Shown: one piece after another, positions 34,268 to 44,289 of the stretch | Position numbering within the stretch: the first letter of the stretch is position 1 | Layout of the letters: every line of letters starts with the position of its first letter | Assembly: GCF_000374085.1 (NCBI RefSeq) | Contig: NZ_KB893545.1 | Coordinates: 1 to 64,000, forward strand | Length of the DNA: 64,000 nt | Source of the DNA: Spirosoma spitsbergense DSM 19989 | GTDB taxonomy: Bacteria > Bacteroidota > Bacteroidia > Cytophagales > Spirosomataceae | Direction: 5' to 3' | Program-made: the position numbers and the translations under genes | The notes under the pieces: generated by a model | Database searches by the model: none | Told to the model about the DNA's origin: nothing | Seen by the model: the letters and a program-made list of their open reading frames with translations, nothing else

Positions 34268-35095
34268 CTACTTACCCTTGGGTGTCGTATACTCCATAAA
34301 TCGATACACTTCCTGACGCACCACATCAAAAGTCTGGTCTATCTGTTTGCGGAGTTGTTTGTAGGCCGGGGCCGCCATGATGGGTTTACCCGAACCAGCC
34401 ATCACCGGGTCGGCGATGGCACTCATATTGGTAACGTACTGGGCCATGCTGAATTCGTACCCTTTCTCGCTACCGTTCGGAATCACCAGCGTAGAGAAAT
34501 CCCAGCCCGTCAGGTTGTTCTGGGCGACGCGTTGCTCCGCCAGCTTTTTGATCTGGCCCACCAGCCCATCGTAGTCTGCACCCGGCGTCCGGCGTTTCAT
34601 CCGTTCCACAACCATCATCTGTGTGTTGTCCGGGGCGAAGTTTTGCGCGAAGGTACCGTCGGTTATTTCCCAGATTTCAATTTTAACGACTGGGGCCGTC
34701 ATGCGGTCGCGCTTTTGAAGATCGGCCATTTTCGCCTGTACACTATCGCCGTAGATGCGGGCCATTGCTTCGGGCGAGGCTCCTTTCATGGCCATTTCCG
34801 GCGAAACGATACGCGTCACGTAGTCATACTCCGTCTGATTCGGGTTCGACGTGAACTGCTTCACGGTCATGTACCAGCCTATCAGTTTCCCTTCGTCTAC
34901 GGCGGCCTGATTAATCTTTTTCCACTCGCGCTCCACGGGCAACGCATCCTGAATGGTCAGCCCCGGATTGAGTTTGTGATAGATCAGGTACATATAGGCT
35001 TTCTGACCCGGCTTCATCTGGGCAACGGCAAACGAAGAAACCAGGCTTAACAGGGTGATGAAAATGGTTTGGCGATTAGGGAATAAAGGACGCAT
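34268..35095 (-). CDS. Secreted hypothetical protein
   Basis: 275 residues with a signal peptide (IFITLLSLVSSFAVAQ). The body has two internally similar halves of about 110 residues: LNPGLTIQDALPVEREWKKI...LIGWYMTVKQFTS and TPGADYDGLVGQIKKLAEQR...LTGWDFSTLVIPN. Each ends in a TGW/IGW strand and an aromatic EYDYVTRI- or YEFSMAQYVT-type strand, suggesting a duplicated ferredoxin-like (dimeric alpha-beta barrel) fold. No family name recognised. Probably periplasmic. Confidence 0.75.
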   Translation of the reverse strand: MRPLFPNRQTIFITLLSLVSSFAVAQMKPGQKAYMYLIYHKLNPGLTIQDALPVEREWKKINQAAVDEGKLIGWYMTVKQFTSNPNQTEYDYVTRIVSPEMAMKGASPEAMARIYGDSVQAKMADLQKRDRMTAPVVKIEIWEITDGTFAQNFAPDNTQMMVVERMKRRTPGADYDGLVGQIKKLAEQRVAQNNLTGWDFSTLVIPNGSEKGYEFSMAQYVTNMSAIADPVMAGSGKPIMAAPAYKQLRKQIDQTFDVVRQEVYRFMEYTTPKGK

Positions 35096-35128
35096 GGAAA
35101 CGGTTGGTTTAGGAACTAATAAGGATTC

Positions 35129-36361
35129 CTACGAAGGTAATTTACCCATGTCCCGCAGCATTCGGTACGATAAAAAACCGAGTACGATCAGCACAATACC
35201 CAACGCGAGCCAGATGAGCAGATTACCAGGTCGTAAAATAACCCCGGTGTAGTCAGTAACCAGATAATTCGTTACGCGATTGGTACCAATAATGGGCAGG
35301 TTGGCGGGCAGATTTGCCCTGAACGGGGTCAGGTCATACGCGGGTGCGGGAATGTTATCCGACGAAAAACCGACATGGTAGGCTTTATCTGCCGTCAGAT
35401 TCGCCAGCAGGTAAGCTGTTAGCTGGTAGGCCCGGACATCGCCGACCGGGAGTGGTGGGCTGTCTTTATTGGCAATAACGATGTACAGCTCTTTTGCTTT
35501 CATGCCGGGTAAATACACTACATTGCTATCTGCAGAACGCAGGTCAAACGAATGGACTACCTCAAACCGACTGGTTTTACGGCCGCGTTTTGATCGTTGG
35601 ATAACAAACAGACCGACTTCGGCCCGCCGACGAAAAGGGGTGGCTGACGGGATCCAAAGCGTCAATTTATCGAACCGGGCGGGGTTGTTGCGGGTCAGGT
35701 GAATATACGTGTGCTTATCGCTACTGTCCCGCTGCGAAATGCGCAGGTCTGTAATAACCGAGTAGGTACCGGCTATAGTCGTTGGTCTATAATTGCCCAC
35801 CTTTAAAATGTTCAGCGGGGCACTCAGCGAATCATTGATTTCCAGTCGGTAATACCCATAATCGCTCAGTGGGAAGTGGAGCAGTTTCGTGTCGGTTGTG
35901 TTTTGGCTGGTCTGTGCAGGGCCTAGCCAGATAGCATTGTCGATGGCGTACCAGTTCCGGGCATCGGCGCTCCCGCTCAGCCGGGCTTTTTTACCCACAT
36001 TCGTATTTTTCAGGATAATCCCCAGCGAATTGATGCGGTCGTTGGTTTGGTTTCGTATAATCAGCGTTGTGGCTACATTAGGCTGCGATTTTTGGCTAAT
36101 GATCTCATAATCAATAAAAGGAGCCGTCAGGGTGGGTTGCTGCCGCGTGAGCAGATACGGCACTTCCTGTTCCTGATTATCGTACAGCCGAATATCGGTC
36201 AGGTTGCTATTCAATCGGCCCAGTACATCGGGTGGTAGCAGAATCCGCTGGAACCCCGATTGCTGAACGGTATCGACGCTGGCCCGAAACCGGAACGACT
36301 GCGCCCGACTTACAAGTGAAATCAGCCAGAAGGCGGTCAGTAAAGAGAGGAGTTTAGTCAT
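35129..36361 (-). CDS. DUF3999 family membrane-anchored periplasmic protein
   Basis: 410 residues. The signal peptide is LLSLLTAFWLISLVSRAQS. The large periplasmic part shows DUF3999 features: FQRILLPPDVLGRLNSNLTD, IRLYDNQEQEVPYLLTRQQ, a jelly-roll-like middle, and FDLRSADSNVVYLPGMKAKE. One C-terminal transmembrane helix (LLIWLALGIVLIVLGFLSY) is followed by a short cytoplasmic tail. The start overlaps the stop of the DUF2339 gene by 4 bp (ATGA), so the two are translationally coupled. This pairing is common across bacteria and suggests that they form one envelope complex of unknown task. Confidence 0.88.
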   Translation of the reverse strand: MTKLLSLLTAFWLISLVSRAQSFRFRASVDTVQQSGFQRILLPPDVLGRLNSNLTDIRLYDNQEQEVPYLLTRQQPTLTAPFIDYEIISQKSQPNVATTLIIRNQTNDRINSLGIILKNTNVGKKARLSGSADARNWYAIDNAIWLGPAQTSQNTTDTKLLHFPLSDYGYYRLEINDSLSAPLNILKVGNYRPTTIAGTYSVITDLRISQRDSSDKHTYIHLTRNNPARFDKLTLWIPSATPFRRRAEVGLFVIQRSKRGRKTSRFEVVHSFDLRSADSNVVYLPGMKAKELYIVIANKDSPPLPVGDVRAYQLTAYLLANLTADKAYHVGFSSDNIPAPAYDLTPFRANLPANLPIIGTNRVTNYLVTDYTGVILRPGNLLIWLALGIVLIVLGFLSYRMLRDMGKLPS

Positions 36362-38820
36362 AGCTCGTCGGTAGCAGGTGGTAGCGTATTGTTGTCAAGA
36401 ATCAGGCGTTTGATGCGCTGATACATGAACGAAATGATCAGCAGCAATGCGCCCAGTGAAATAAACGCGGCAATTCGCCCCCCTTCCGAAATACCCTCAA
36501 GGTCGTAGAAAAACAGCTTTACCAGCGTCAGCGCGAATAAACTGAGCGATAAAATACGGAACTGGCGGTTTCGGCGGGTAAGACCAGTGTACATGAAGGC
36601 AAACGCGCAAACACCCCACAAAATGGGAAGTCCTACTTTGGCGATTTGTTCCGTCAGGGCATCGTACCGGGCCGAAAAAATTGCTTTTTGGCCCGGTAAA
36701 CTGGGTACTGAACTTCCCGAAAACTGAAAATAAACCACGTGCGAAAACAACTCTGAACTGGCTGTATACACTACTATAAAGCCCAGAAACCAGGGCCAGG
36801 CCTGCCTTATGAATGGTGATAGTGGTTCAAGTGCAGGTTTGAGTGCAGGAAGGAGAAGCAATAGACCGACCATACCCGCCAGACTAACGTAATGGATGTA
36901 AAAACCCGCTATTGCAGGCTCATTTCCGGTGAAGTAAGCCTGCAATAGTTCATGCAATGCCGGGTCGAACAGGGTTATATAGAATAGTATGACAAAAACG
37001 CTGAATATAATTGCCTGAATCAACCAGCTTCGAACCGCATAACGCCGGATAATTAGCAGCAGCACGAGGGTAAATGTCAATTGATAGGCTCCCTGTATAA
37101 TGGTGCTGTTGGCCCCATATCCATAGGCAACCGTAGCCTGATAATCAACTTCGTTGTAACCGGCAAAATAGGCGACGATAACCATCAGATAGCCGACGAT
37201 ACGTCGATAAACGGGTACGGTTAACTGGCCAATCCAAAATTGGAAAGGTGCCTGCTGGCTGCGGAGAAGTCGAAAGGTCAGGATTAATCCGACTATGGCA
37301 ATCGTACTGGTAACAAACGCTTTATTAAGGATAAGGGGTAGGGACGGAATGAGCCCGGTAATGTACAGATCCGACCAGTCCATTACTAGGCTAATGAGCA
37401 TCAGGCCCAGTACCAGAACGGACCCTGCTGCCAGCAGATGCAGCCCCGACCGCTGTGCCAGCCAGAGCAGTAACACCGCTTCCAGTGCCCAGAACATAGT
37501 AATAAAATTACCATCCAACTGCACTGGAATAGTCAGACTAATAAAAGTAATGACCAGACCAATGAGTAAGTAAATCAGCGTTCGGTCAACCGCCTGTCGA
37601 CGGTAGAGCAGGACGGCAATGCCAAAATTGACCACGGCTAATCCGGCTGTAAACAATCCCTGCCAGGCTCCCTGATTGACTTTTGCCAGAACGAGCATAC
37701 CGGCAGCGAAATAAAAAGCTGTATTGCTCAGGAGCAAGGTGATTTCGATCGCCGAAAATTTCAGTTGATTTTTAAGGTTGTAGATCAGATTCATGGCCAT
37801 GAAAACAACATAAAACCCCGTTGCAAACAGCAATGCTCCGGCATAGGGGGGCTGTGGCGTATTCAATACTTCGGTACCGAGCCAGGTGCCATAGAGTAAT
37901 ATCGTAAAGCCGTAAGCCACCCAATGGACCAGATGCCACTTCTTGAAATAAGCAAGTATCAGCATCCCGCTGTCTAAAATGAGCAGATAGCTGAACAGCA
38001 CGATATAATTCCCCTCCCCGGTGCTGACCATGAACGGAGTGGAAAATCCGCCGATAAGTGACATAACGGCCAGTGCGACGCGGTTGTAGGCAATGGACAG
38101 CAGTATGGCAAAACCCGTAATAACGACCATGAGCAGAAAAGCTGCCGTTTGACTGAAAATTTTGTAATCAGAAAAAGCAATGGCGATGGTAAAATATAGC
38201 ACCGACAGCCCCCCCGCTACCAGTACCGAACTAAAAGCCGTGAAAGTGGTCCGAAGGCGGTGCGCCAGCACCAGCAATAGCCCGCCCGCCAGTACACCAA
38301 TCAACACGCGGCCAATTTCGTTGATCCAGTTCTGGTCGATGGCAAACTTGACGAAGTAGCCAATACCGGCCACCAGGATTATGATACCGATCTTATTGAT
38401 CAGGTTTTCGCCAATAAATTTTTCCAGATCCGGATTCTCAGCCAGAAAACGCTGGAAGTAGGATGGCTTCGGCGGGGCCGGAATCATCGGTTGTGGAGCA
38501 GGGGCGTGGACTGGCTCCGGCTCAGCCACGGGGCTGATCGACTCCATCAGCACGGGTTCCGGCTCCGTTTCCGAAACGGGAGAACTAATGGGAGGCATGG
38601 GCTCCGCTACCAGTTCCTGTTCCGTAATGATGGTAACAGGCTGTTCGGATACAGGGGGAGGAGTAGCTCCGGAACGCAACTCCTTCTGAAAAGCCAGTAA
38701 GTCGGCCCGTAGTTGACTGATAATAGAATGCTGGAGGTTAACGGCTTCTTTAACCGCGTTGAATCGGTTGTTCCCGATAAGGACCAGAATAAGTACAATG
38801 ACCAGTAGGGTAATTTCCAT
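36358..38820 (-). CDS. DUF2339 family polytopic membrane protein
   Basis: 820 residues. A short N-terminal membrane helix (EITLLVIVLILVLIGNNRF) is followed by a helical, then Glu/Pro-rich cytoplasmic linker (about 50-115), PSYFQRFLAENPDLEKFIGE, and then some 20 or more hydrophobic helices filling the rest. The first helix block, LINKIGIIILVAGIGYFVKFA then IDQNWINEIGRVLIG, is the DUF2339 signature. Function unknown. First gene of a coupled pair with DUF3999. Confidence 0.9.
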   Translation of the reverse strand: MEITLLVIVLILVLIGNNRFNAVKEAVNLQHSIISQLRADLLAFQKELRSGATPPPVSEQPVTIITEQELVAEPMPPISSPVSETEPEPVLMESISPVAEPEPVHAPAPQPMIPAPPKPSYFQRFLAENPDLEKFIGENLINKIGIIILVAGIGYFVKFAIDQNWINEIGRVLIGVLAGGLLLVLAHRLRTTFTAFSSVLVAGGLSVLYFTIAIAFSDYKIFSQTAAFLLMVVITGFAILLSIAYNRVALAVMSLIGGFSTPFMVSTGEGNYIVLFSYLLILDSGMLILAYFKKWHLVHWVAYGFTILLYGTWLGTEVLNTPQPPYAGALLFATGFYVVFMAMNLIYNLKNQLKFSAIEITLLLSNTAFYFAAGMLVLAKVNQGAWQGLFTAGLAVVNFGIAVLLYRRQAVDRTLIYLLIGLVITFISLTIPVQLDGNFITMFWALEAVLLLWLAQRSGLHLLAAGSVLVLGLMLISLVMDWSDLYITGLIPSLPLILNKAFVTSTIAIVGLILTFRLLRSQQAPFQFWIGQLTVPVYRRIVGYLMVIVAYFAGYNEVDYQATVAYGYGANSTIIQGAYQLTFTLVLLLIIRRYAVRSWLIQAIIFSVFVILFYITLFDPALHELLQAYFTGNEPAIAGFYIHYVSLAGMVGLLLLLPALKPALEPLSPFIRQAWPWFLGFIVVYTASSELFSHVVYFQFSGSSVPSLPGQKAIFSARYDALTEQIAKVGLPILWGVCAFAFMYTGLTRRNRQFRILSLSLFALTLVKLFFYDLEGISEGGRIAAFISLGALLLIISFMYQRIKRLILDNNTLPPATDEL

Positions 38821-39132
38821 GATGCAGTGGCTAAGTGACAGGTTTTTAAGAGCTTAGGTAAACGTGACGGGCAAATATGCGAAAATGGGACAGGTTTATA
38901 ATAACCTATTTATTAATGGGTAAACCAGCCCGCTTTCTGCCAATAAAGCCTCTGTTCCGGTTTTATCCGGTACGGAAATCGCGCAGCCCATTCGGAGGAA
39001 GAGAGGGGGGAATGATGCCGATGTTTTGTGCGATGGTGTATTTACTATCCCCAACTTATCCCGGCAGTTCCGTACTTTTGCGGCATGGAATCAGCCTTCG
39101 TAGAAGAAACCGACGAGTTACTAGTGCCTGCC
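38821..39132 (+). promoter_or_regulatory. Upstream region of alaA with Bacteroidota -7 element
   Basis: TACTTTTG at 39073-39080 fits the TAnnTTTG -7 consensus. Transcription would then begin near 39085-39088, leaving a leader of about 45 nt to the ATG at 39133. The rest of this 310-bp gap shows nothing else that I recognise. Confidence 0.6.
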
Positions 39133-40344
39133 ATGGAAATACGCAAAAGTGATCGACTGCAATACCTGAAGTATGACATTCGTGGCCCCATCTACGAAAA
39201 ATCACTTGAACTGGAAAGCCAGGGATATAAAATAATCAGTCTGAACATTGGGAATCCCGCTACGTTTGGCTTCGATGCACCCGACGAAATCGTTCATGAC
39301 ATCATCCTGAACATTCGCAATGCGCAGGGTTATTCCGATTCGCGGGGGCTGTTTTCGGCCCGGAAGGCAGTAATGCACCACACGCAGAACATTGGTTTGC
39401 CGGGGGTCGAAATCAACGACATCTACATCGGCAACGGCGTCAGCGAGTTGATTATGCTGTCTATGCAGGCGCTGCTCAACGAAGGTGACGAAGTGCTGGT
39501 GCCTTCACCCGATTATCCGCTCTGGACGGCTTCCGTGGCTTTCTGCGGAGGAAAACCCGTTCACTATGTTTGTGATGAAGCGGCCGACTGGAATCCCGAT
39601 CTGGCCGATCTGGAACGGAAAATAACGGCCCGAACCCGCGCTATTGTCGTCATTAATCCGAATAACCCGACCGGAGCGGTGTATAATAAAGCCGTGCTGG
39701 AAGGTATTGCCAAACTGGCTGAGCGGCATAAACTCATCGTTTTTTCTGATGAGATTTACGACCGTATCGTCTATGACGAGGCTATTCATTACCCAATCGC
39801 TAAAATGATTTCGGATACGCTCTGTATTACGATGGGAGGCTTGTCCAAAAACTACCGGGCTGCTGGTTTCAGGGGAGGATGGATGATTTTGAGCGGGGCA
39901 CGTCACCGGGCCAAATCGTACATAGAAGGGCTGACGTTGCTGGCCAGTATGCGGCTTTGTGCCAATGTGCCGACGCAGTACGCCATCCAGACCGCCCTAG
40001 GTGGTTATCAGAGTATTAATGATCTGGTGATGCCCGCGGGTCGGCTACACAAACAAATAATGCTGGCCTACGAGCGTATGACGGCCATTCCGGGGATCAC
40101 GTGCGTAAAGCCCAGGGGCGCGCTGTATATTTTCCCGAAAATTGACCTAGGCCAGTTCAATCTGGTCGATGACGACGATTTTGTGCTCAATCTTCTAACG
40201 GAACAGAAGGTTCTGGTGGTAGCAGGCAATGGCTTCAACTACATTCAGAATGATCACTTCCGCATCGTCTGTCTGCCTAACGTCGATGAACTGACCGTGG
40301 CCATGGACCGAATCGAGCACTTTCTGGAGAGTCGGCGAAAGTAA
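39133..40344 (+). CDS. alaA: Alanine aminotransferase AlaA-like (PLP class I)
   Basis: 403 residues from the ATG at 39133, almost the length of E. coli AlaA (405), which it matches from YDIRG through LNIGNPATFGFDAPDEI, AQGYSDSRGLFSARKAVM, DIYIGNGVSELI, INPNNPTGAVY and FSDEIYDRIVYD. The PLP lysine is Lys239 in GGLSKNYRAAGFRGGW. LASMRLCANVPTQYAIQTAL and CVKPRGALYIFPKIDLGQFN follow. It transfers the amino group of glutamate to pyruvate. In-frame ATGs at 39028 and 39085 exist, but a -7 promoter element ends at 39080, so 39133 is preferred. Monocistronic. Confidence 0.93.
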   Translation: MEIRKSDRLQYLKYDIRGPIYEKSLELESQGYKIISLNIGNPATFGFDAPDEIVHDIILNIRNAQGYSDSRGLFSARKAVMHHTQNIGLPGVEINDIYIGNGVSELIMLSMQALLNEGDEVLVPSPDYPLWTASVAFCGGKPVHYVCDEAADWNPDLADLERKITARTRAIVVINPNNPTGAVYNKAVLEGIAKLAERHKLIVFSDEIYDRIVYDEAIHYPIAKMISDTLCITMGGLSKNYRAAGFRGGWMILSGARHRAKSYIEGLTLLASMRLCANVPTQYAIQTALGGYQSINDLVMPAGRLHKQIMLAYERMTAIPGITCVKPRGALYIFPKIDLGQFNLVDDDDFVLNLLTEQKVLVVAGNGFNYIQNDHFRIVCLPNVDELTVAMDRIEHFLESRRK

Positions 40345-40533
40345 AACAGGCTGTACGGTATAACGTTATCCTGTTTCTGAAACGTTTTTCTTCGTGTATT
40401 CGTTACTACGTTCCGCCCTGCAAAAAATAGAATCGGCAGAGAGATAACGCTGTTTTGACGCAGATAGGACGGATTGTCTTAGTGTTTACCCGGTGAGTAC
40501 GTATCGCGCCCACTGCCTTTTTTTAGTATATAC

Positions 40534-41334
40534 ATGGAAGAAACAAAAGAAAATGTTCATCGCTCAGAAACGCAGAGCACCGAACGCATTGCCAATGATC
40601 TACCCCGGCGCGACGAGTTACTCCTAACCCCCGACGAACAACGGATTAAAGATGCGTTCCAGGATCATGACTGGAACGAAATAAAAACGGCCGACTCCTG
40701 GGTTATCTTCAAGGTAATGGCCGAGTTTGTAGAAGGATTCGATAAACTGGCCAAAATTGGACCCTGCGTCTCTATTTTTGGGTCGGCCCGTACCAAACCC
40801 GATAATCCATACTATAAAATGACCGAAGAAATTGCTGCCAAACTTGTGCGGCATGGCTACGGCGTTATTACCGGTGGCGGACCGGGTATTATGGAAGCGG
40901 GCAACAAAGGAGCCTTTGAGCAGGGGGGGAAATCAGTTGGGTTGAACATAAAACTACCCTTCGAGCAACATAGCAACATCTATATTGACCCCGATAAGAG
41001 CATCAACTTTGATTTCTTTTTTGTCCGCAAAGTGATGTTCGTTAAATACGCGCAGGGCTTCGTGGTGATGCCCGGCGGCATGGGTACGCTGGATGAGTTG
41101 TTTGAGGCTATGACGCTGATTCAGACCCGAAAAATTGCCCGCTTCCCTATCGTACTCGTTGGTCGGCAATACTGGCAGGGCCTGATCGACTGGATTACCA
41201 ATGTTATGCTGGGCGAGCAGCATAACATCAATGAGGAAGACATGAAACTCATCAGCATTGTCGATACGCCTACCGAGGCCGTCAAGGTCATCGACGAGTT
41301 CTACAATAAGTACCTGTTGAAACCAAATTTCTGA
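40534..41334 (+). CDS. LOG-family (TIGR00730-type) Rossmann-fold nucleotide hydrolase
   Basis: 266 residues. An N-terminal extension of about 75 residues (TPDEQRIKDAFQDHDWNEIK) precedes the lysine-decarboxylase-like Rossmann core: CVSIFGSARTKPDNPYY, YGVITGGGPGIMEAGNKGAF and the catalytic motif PGGMGTLDELFEAMTLIQTR (PGGxGTxxE). Members of this form are usually AMP nucleosidase or cytokinin riboside 5'-monophosphate phosphoribohydrolase-like. The N-terminal extension is common in Bacteroidota. Monocistronic, with a strong terminator 17 bp after the stop. Confidence 0.9.
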   Translation: MEETKENVHRSETQSTERIANDLPRRDELLLTPDEQRIKDAFQDHDWNEIKTADSWVIFKVMAEFVEGFDKLAKIGPCVSIFGSARTKPDNPYYKMTEEIAAKLVRHGYGVITGGGPGIMEAGNKGAFEQGGKSVGLNIKLPFEQHSNIYIDPDKSINFDFFFVRKVMFVKYAQGFVVMPGGMGTLDELFEAMTLIQTRKIARFPIVLVGRQYWQGLIDWITNVMLGEQHNINEEDMKLISIVDTPTEAVKVIDEFYNKYLLKPNF

Positions 41335-41351
41335 TTTTGAAGGATCGAAAC

Positions 41352-41389
41352 GCAAAGACCCTCAATGGCTGGCCATTGAGGGTCTTTGC
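41352..41389 (+). terminator. 17-bp stem terminator of the LOG-family gene
   Basis: GCAAAGACCCTCAATGG at 41352-41368 pairs exactly with 41373-41389 around a CTGG tetraloop. Confidence 0.85.
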
Positions 41390-42047
41390 ATGTATGGTCG
41401 AACGGTTGAAACTGTTGAAAGTAATCCGTGAAATGTAGCTTTTCACGCTATAGCGCACGGACTTATGTTTGAGCGTTACCCGGTTTTTTGCACGCATAAC
41501 GCTCTAGTCGGGTGTCCGGCTCAACCGACCCCCATCAGCCTGGTCAATTTTAAACCGGCAGACCAAAAAGTGGCCTAAACCAGTTTGTTAGCTGGCATCC
41601 AGACGGTCATTTGTCGCCAGTGCTGCCTGCTGCTACGCCCGAATGATTTCGTCCTGCCTGCCTTTTCGGATGGGGACCGCCAGGCCAGTGATGTGGGCCC
41701 TGGAACGTGTACTCACCAACTTCTGCGCCAGATCGGCGGGGTCTTCGGACCTGGTATCGACCAAACCGGCTCGCGCTGGAGTAACAGATTCCGCAGAAAT
41801 AAATCGCGTCCTGTCCGGGCATTACCCCCCAAATTCCTGAGCCCGATTCGCCGGAGACAGGCCGGTTGGTAACCAGGTAATCCATCAGCGGTATTTGACC
41901 ATGGAAATAGGCAGATGCTTCTGCGTTTGGCCATTGATACTACCCGTATGCGTATTTTGATCGATAGGGAAATAATACATATACACACCTGGTAGTAGGA
42001 GGAATTCCCACGGGGAATTCCGTTCATTTTTCAATCAATGATATGAC
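41390..42047. other. Decayed region without an intact gene
   Basis: No complete gene recognised. On the minus strand 41885-42000 reads LLPGVYMYYFPIDQNTHTGS then INGQTQKHLPISMVKYR and a stop, which looks like the C-terminus of some exported protein, with no ATG or homologous upstream part. GGAATTCCC and GGGAATTCC at 42001-42021 form a short palindrome at the junction with the transporter remnant. Confidence 0.4.
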
Positions 42048-42569
42048 GAAAAACGGATTATCGGTACGCCGGAACTCGATATTACCCCCACACCCTGGCT
42101 GAATGTCACGGACCGCACCGGTATCGACAATTATACCGATAACCGCCTGGAGCGTTTTGCCCGGAACTCGGCTCTGCTCATTGTAACCATCGTTACCGGG
42201 TTGGTTTTCCTGAAAACATATTGGACTGAAACGGCATTTATTTACGGCTTTATTATCGTTTATCGGTGGCTGAACGCTTTCGCAAAGATTGGTGTGTATG
42301 CCATTGCCATGCAGTGCTGCTCAAAACTGATTTCGGCCAGTCAGTTTACCTTTTACATGACAATCGGCGCGCTTGGTTCGATGGTTGGGGCCACGCTGAT
42401 TGGATCCATTAAAGAAAATGCCAGTTGGGAGCTGACGTTTTTTTCATTCGTCGGTATGCTGCTATTCGCCCTGCTGGTACTACGATTACTGAACATCGAC
42501 CGGCAGGTAGCCCAAATGGCTGAACTGGATGAGGAAGAGGCCGAAAGTCAGGCATTGGTGCTCAGTTGA
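42048..42569 (+). pseudogene. MFS transporter, C-terminal remnant
   Basis: The frame is open from at least 42048 and ends at a TGA at 42567-42569. It encodes the last four to five helices of a major facilitator: SALLIVTIVTGLVFLKTYWT, FIYGFIIVYRWLNAFAKIGV, then YAIAMQCCSKLISASQFTFY, MTIGALGSMVGATLIGSIKE, and a final helix before an acidic tail (DRQVAQMAELDEEEAESQ). The AMQCCxxxxSASQFTxYM pattern is that of AmpG-like permeases. The N-terminal two thirds are missing, so it is not a functional carrier, although an internal ATG at 42201 could start a 122-residue product. Confidence 0.72.
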
Positions 42570-42762
42570 TCCGGTGCCCTGTAAACCTCCCATATTCGGT
42601 TGGGTCCACCACCGTTTCGCCTGAACTTCTTCGGCTTTTCGATACTGGGCGGGCACAGGCGCGAAAAACAGACCGGGTCGTCGAGACCTGATTGAGCATC
42701 TACCGCTGGTAACTCGACGGTAGTTGCGTAGCCGGTTTTTCCGGTGGCGGAGGTAATCGCGT

Positions 42763-43470
42763 TCATGATTGTACTGGCATAAGCGTCCGGGCAATGGGTT
42801 TTGTGGCCAGCAGTTGCCGGATAGATGCCAAGTGAGCTAGTACAACTAAGGGAACCAGACAGGCGGGGAGCAGATTAAACGGAAAATAGCCAATGGCAAT
42901 GTTAGGCTGCCCGAAAGCGAATTGCTGGAATGGGGTCGGGGCCGCTAGCAACCCGTTGATGGCTACGTTCACGACTAAGGCCAGGCAGATGAAATTCCAG
43001 GCGAGCAGCAGCGACTTGTGTACCCGCCCTTTAGCGAACCCCCAATAATAAACCAGCGGGGCCGTCAGACCGGAAAGAATATCAAAATTCCGGCCTTCAA
43101 ACGTCATCAGTTCGGGAATGGCCCGGTGGGTAAACAGCCAGAACAGAACCAGTTCGACCGGGATGCGGATCACGTGGAAAAGTGTCAGCCGTTTGCCGTC
43201 GAGGCTATCGACAAAGCGTTTTCCGGTAGTGGTGTTGAACAGCGTAACGATGGTTAGCACGGGTGGCAGCAGCAGAAACGGAAAGCGGGGAGGTGCGGGG
43301 TCAACAGCCGTGTAAAAACCGGAAAGACCCAGCACCGACTGAATGATAATCCAGATCAGGAGACCAGCTAAAAACGGGCGGGTGTGGGGAGTGGCGCGGT
43401 AAAATAGCCAGACGGACACCAGTACGGTAAGTCCGAAAACGAGGTAGATGTAGAGCGGTAATTGTGCCAT
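42763..43470 (-). CDS. Seven-helix membrane protein of unknown function
   Basis: 235 residues with about seven hydrophobic segments, beginning LPLYIYLVFGLTVLVSVWLF. Loops contain PPRFPFLLLPPVLTIVTLFN and FDILSGLTAPLVYYWGFAKG. This looks like a Bacteroidota-typical small integral membrane protein of about 210-235 residues without an assigned function. It is transcribed on the minus strand downstream of a Crp/Fnr regulator gene (78-bp gap), so regulation by or with that regulator is possible. Confidence 0.75.
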   Translation of the reverse strand: MAQLPLYIYLVFGLTVLVSVWLFYRATPHTRPFLAGLLIWIIIQSVLGLSGFYTAVDPAPPRFPFLLLPPVLTIVTLFNTTTGKRFVDSLDGKRLTLFHVIRIPVELVLFWLFTHRAIPELMTFEGRNFDILSGLTAPLVYYWGFAKGRVHKSLLLAWNFICLALVVNVAINGLLAAPTPFQQFAFGQPNIAIGYFPFNLLPACLVPLVVLAHLASIRQLLATKPIARTLMPVQS

Positions 43471-43548
43471 GGCGATGGTTGTTTATGACTCTGCAAAGGA
43501 ACAGACCAGCCGGGCGGGACTACTTGATAAATGGCAAGAAATGAACGC

Positions 43549-44130
43549 TCATTTTCTCGAAAACTCCTTGCGAATGCGGCTCAGCGATGAGTCGGTAATG
43601 CCAAGGTAGGAGGCAATATGTTTCAGGGGCGCGTACTGCATCACTTCTCGTTGGGTCGCCAGTAAGTTGGCGTACCGGGCTTCGGCACTTTTGTTGATCA
43701 ACTCCAGCGACCGCTGTTTGAAGGCCGCAAACGCTTTAACCAGCATCATGCGGCCAAATTCACGAAATTCGGGAGAGGAATGGAACAGCGTATTCAGCGT
43801 ATCGAACGAGATGGAATAGCCACGGCAGGGGGTCAGTGCCTGTATGTTTTCGGTTGAGATCCGACGCATGAACAGCGACGAAACTTCAAAGACGCAGGTA
43901 TTGCTGGCGTAGAAAAAGATGCTGACTTCGTTGCCATCCGTGTCGTGGGTAAAGGCCCGCATGCAACCCGATTCCAGATACAGGTACTCGTTGCTGATGG
44001 TTCCTTCGCGGAGAAAAAATTCGTTCTTCGCCAGCACCCGCTCGTCGAAATGCGCCACGATATGGGCTAATGCCGGTCCGGAAATGGGTATGTTGCTCTG
44101 GATGAACGCGATGAGTGCTTCTTTGGTCAT
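43549..44130 (-). CDS. Crp/Fnr-family transcriptional regulator
   Basis: 193 residues from the ATG at 44128-44130. An upstream TTG would add 13 unconserved residues. A cyclic-nucleotide-binding beta-roll occupies about 10-120 (FDERVLAKNEFFLREGTISN, YLYLESGCMRAFTHDTDGN). The C-terminal helix-turn-helix is LKHIASYLGITDSSLSRIRK, ending SRK. The CAP family signature residues for cAMP are not clearly present, as in many Bacteroidota members whose ligand is unknown. The downstream membrane protein gene is the nearest candidate target. Confidence 0.88.
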   Translation of the reverse strand: MTKEALIAFIQSNIPISGPALAHIVAHFDERVLAKNEFFLREGTISNEYLYLESGCMRAFTHDTDGNEVSIFFYASNTCVFEVSSLFMRRISTENIQALTPCRGYSISFDTLNTLFHSSPEFREFGRMMLVKAFAAFKQRSLELINKSAEARYANLLATQREVMQYAPLKHIASYLGITDSSLSRIRKEFSRK

Positions 44131-44289
44131 GGTGTCTGTGCCGACATGGTTGTCGACAGCAAGGTACAAATAACGTAATCCGGCATCGTTATACTAGTGG
44201 TTGACGAGGTTTGATTGGCCAAAATTTGCTTTCTTCAAACAGATTAAAAGCTGGTTGAGTGAGCGATTTGAAGCTAAAAGCCGCGCTTC

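Noticed and set aside
34355-35050. 231-codon plus-strand open frame
   Set aside because: Antisense to a secreted protein with a clear signal peptide; no domain recognised.
42548-42766. 72-codon minus-strand frame starting MNAITSATGKTGYATTVE
   Set aside because: The first 18 residues recall the beginning of OsmC-like proteins, but the rest does not, and it overlaps the MFS remnant. Too weak to call.
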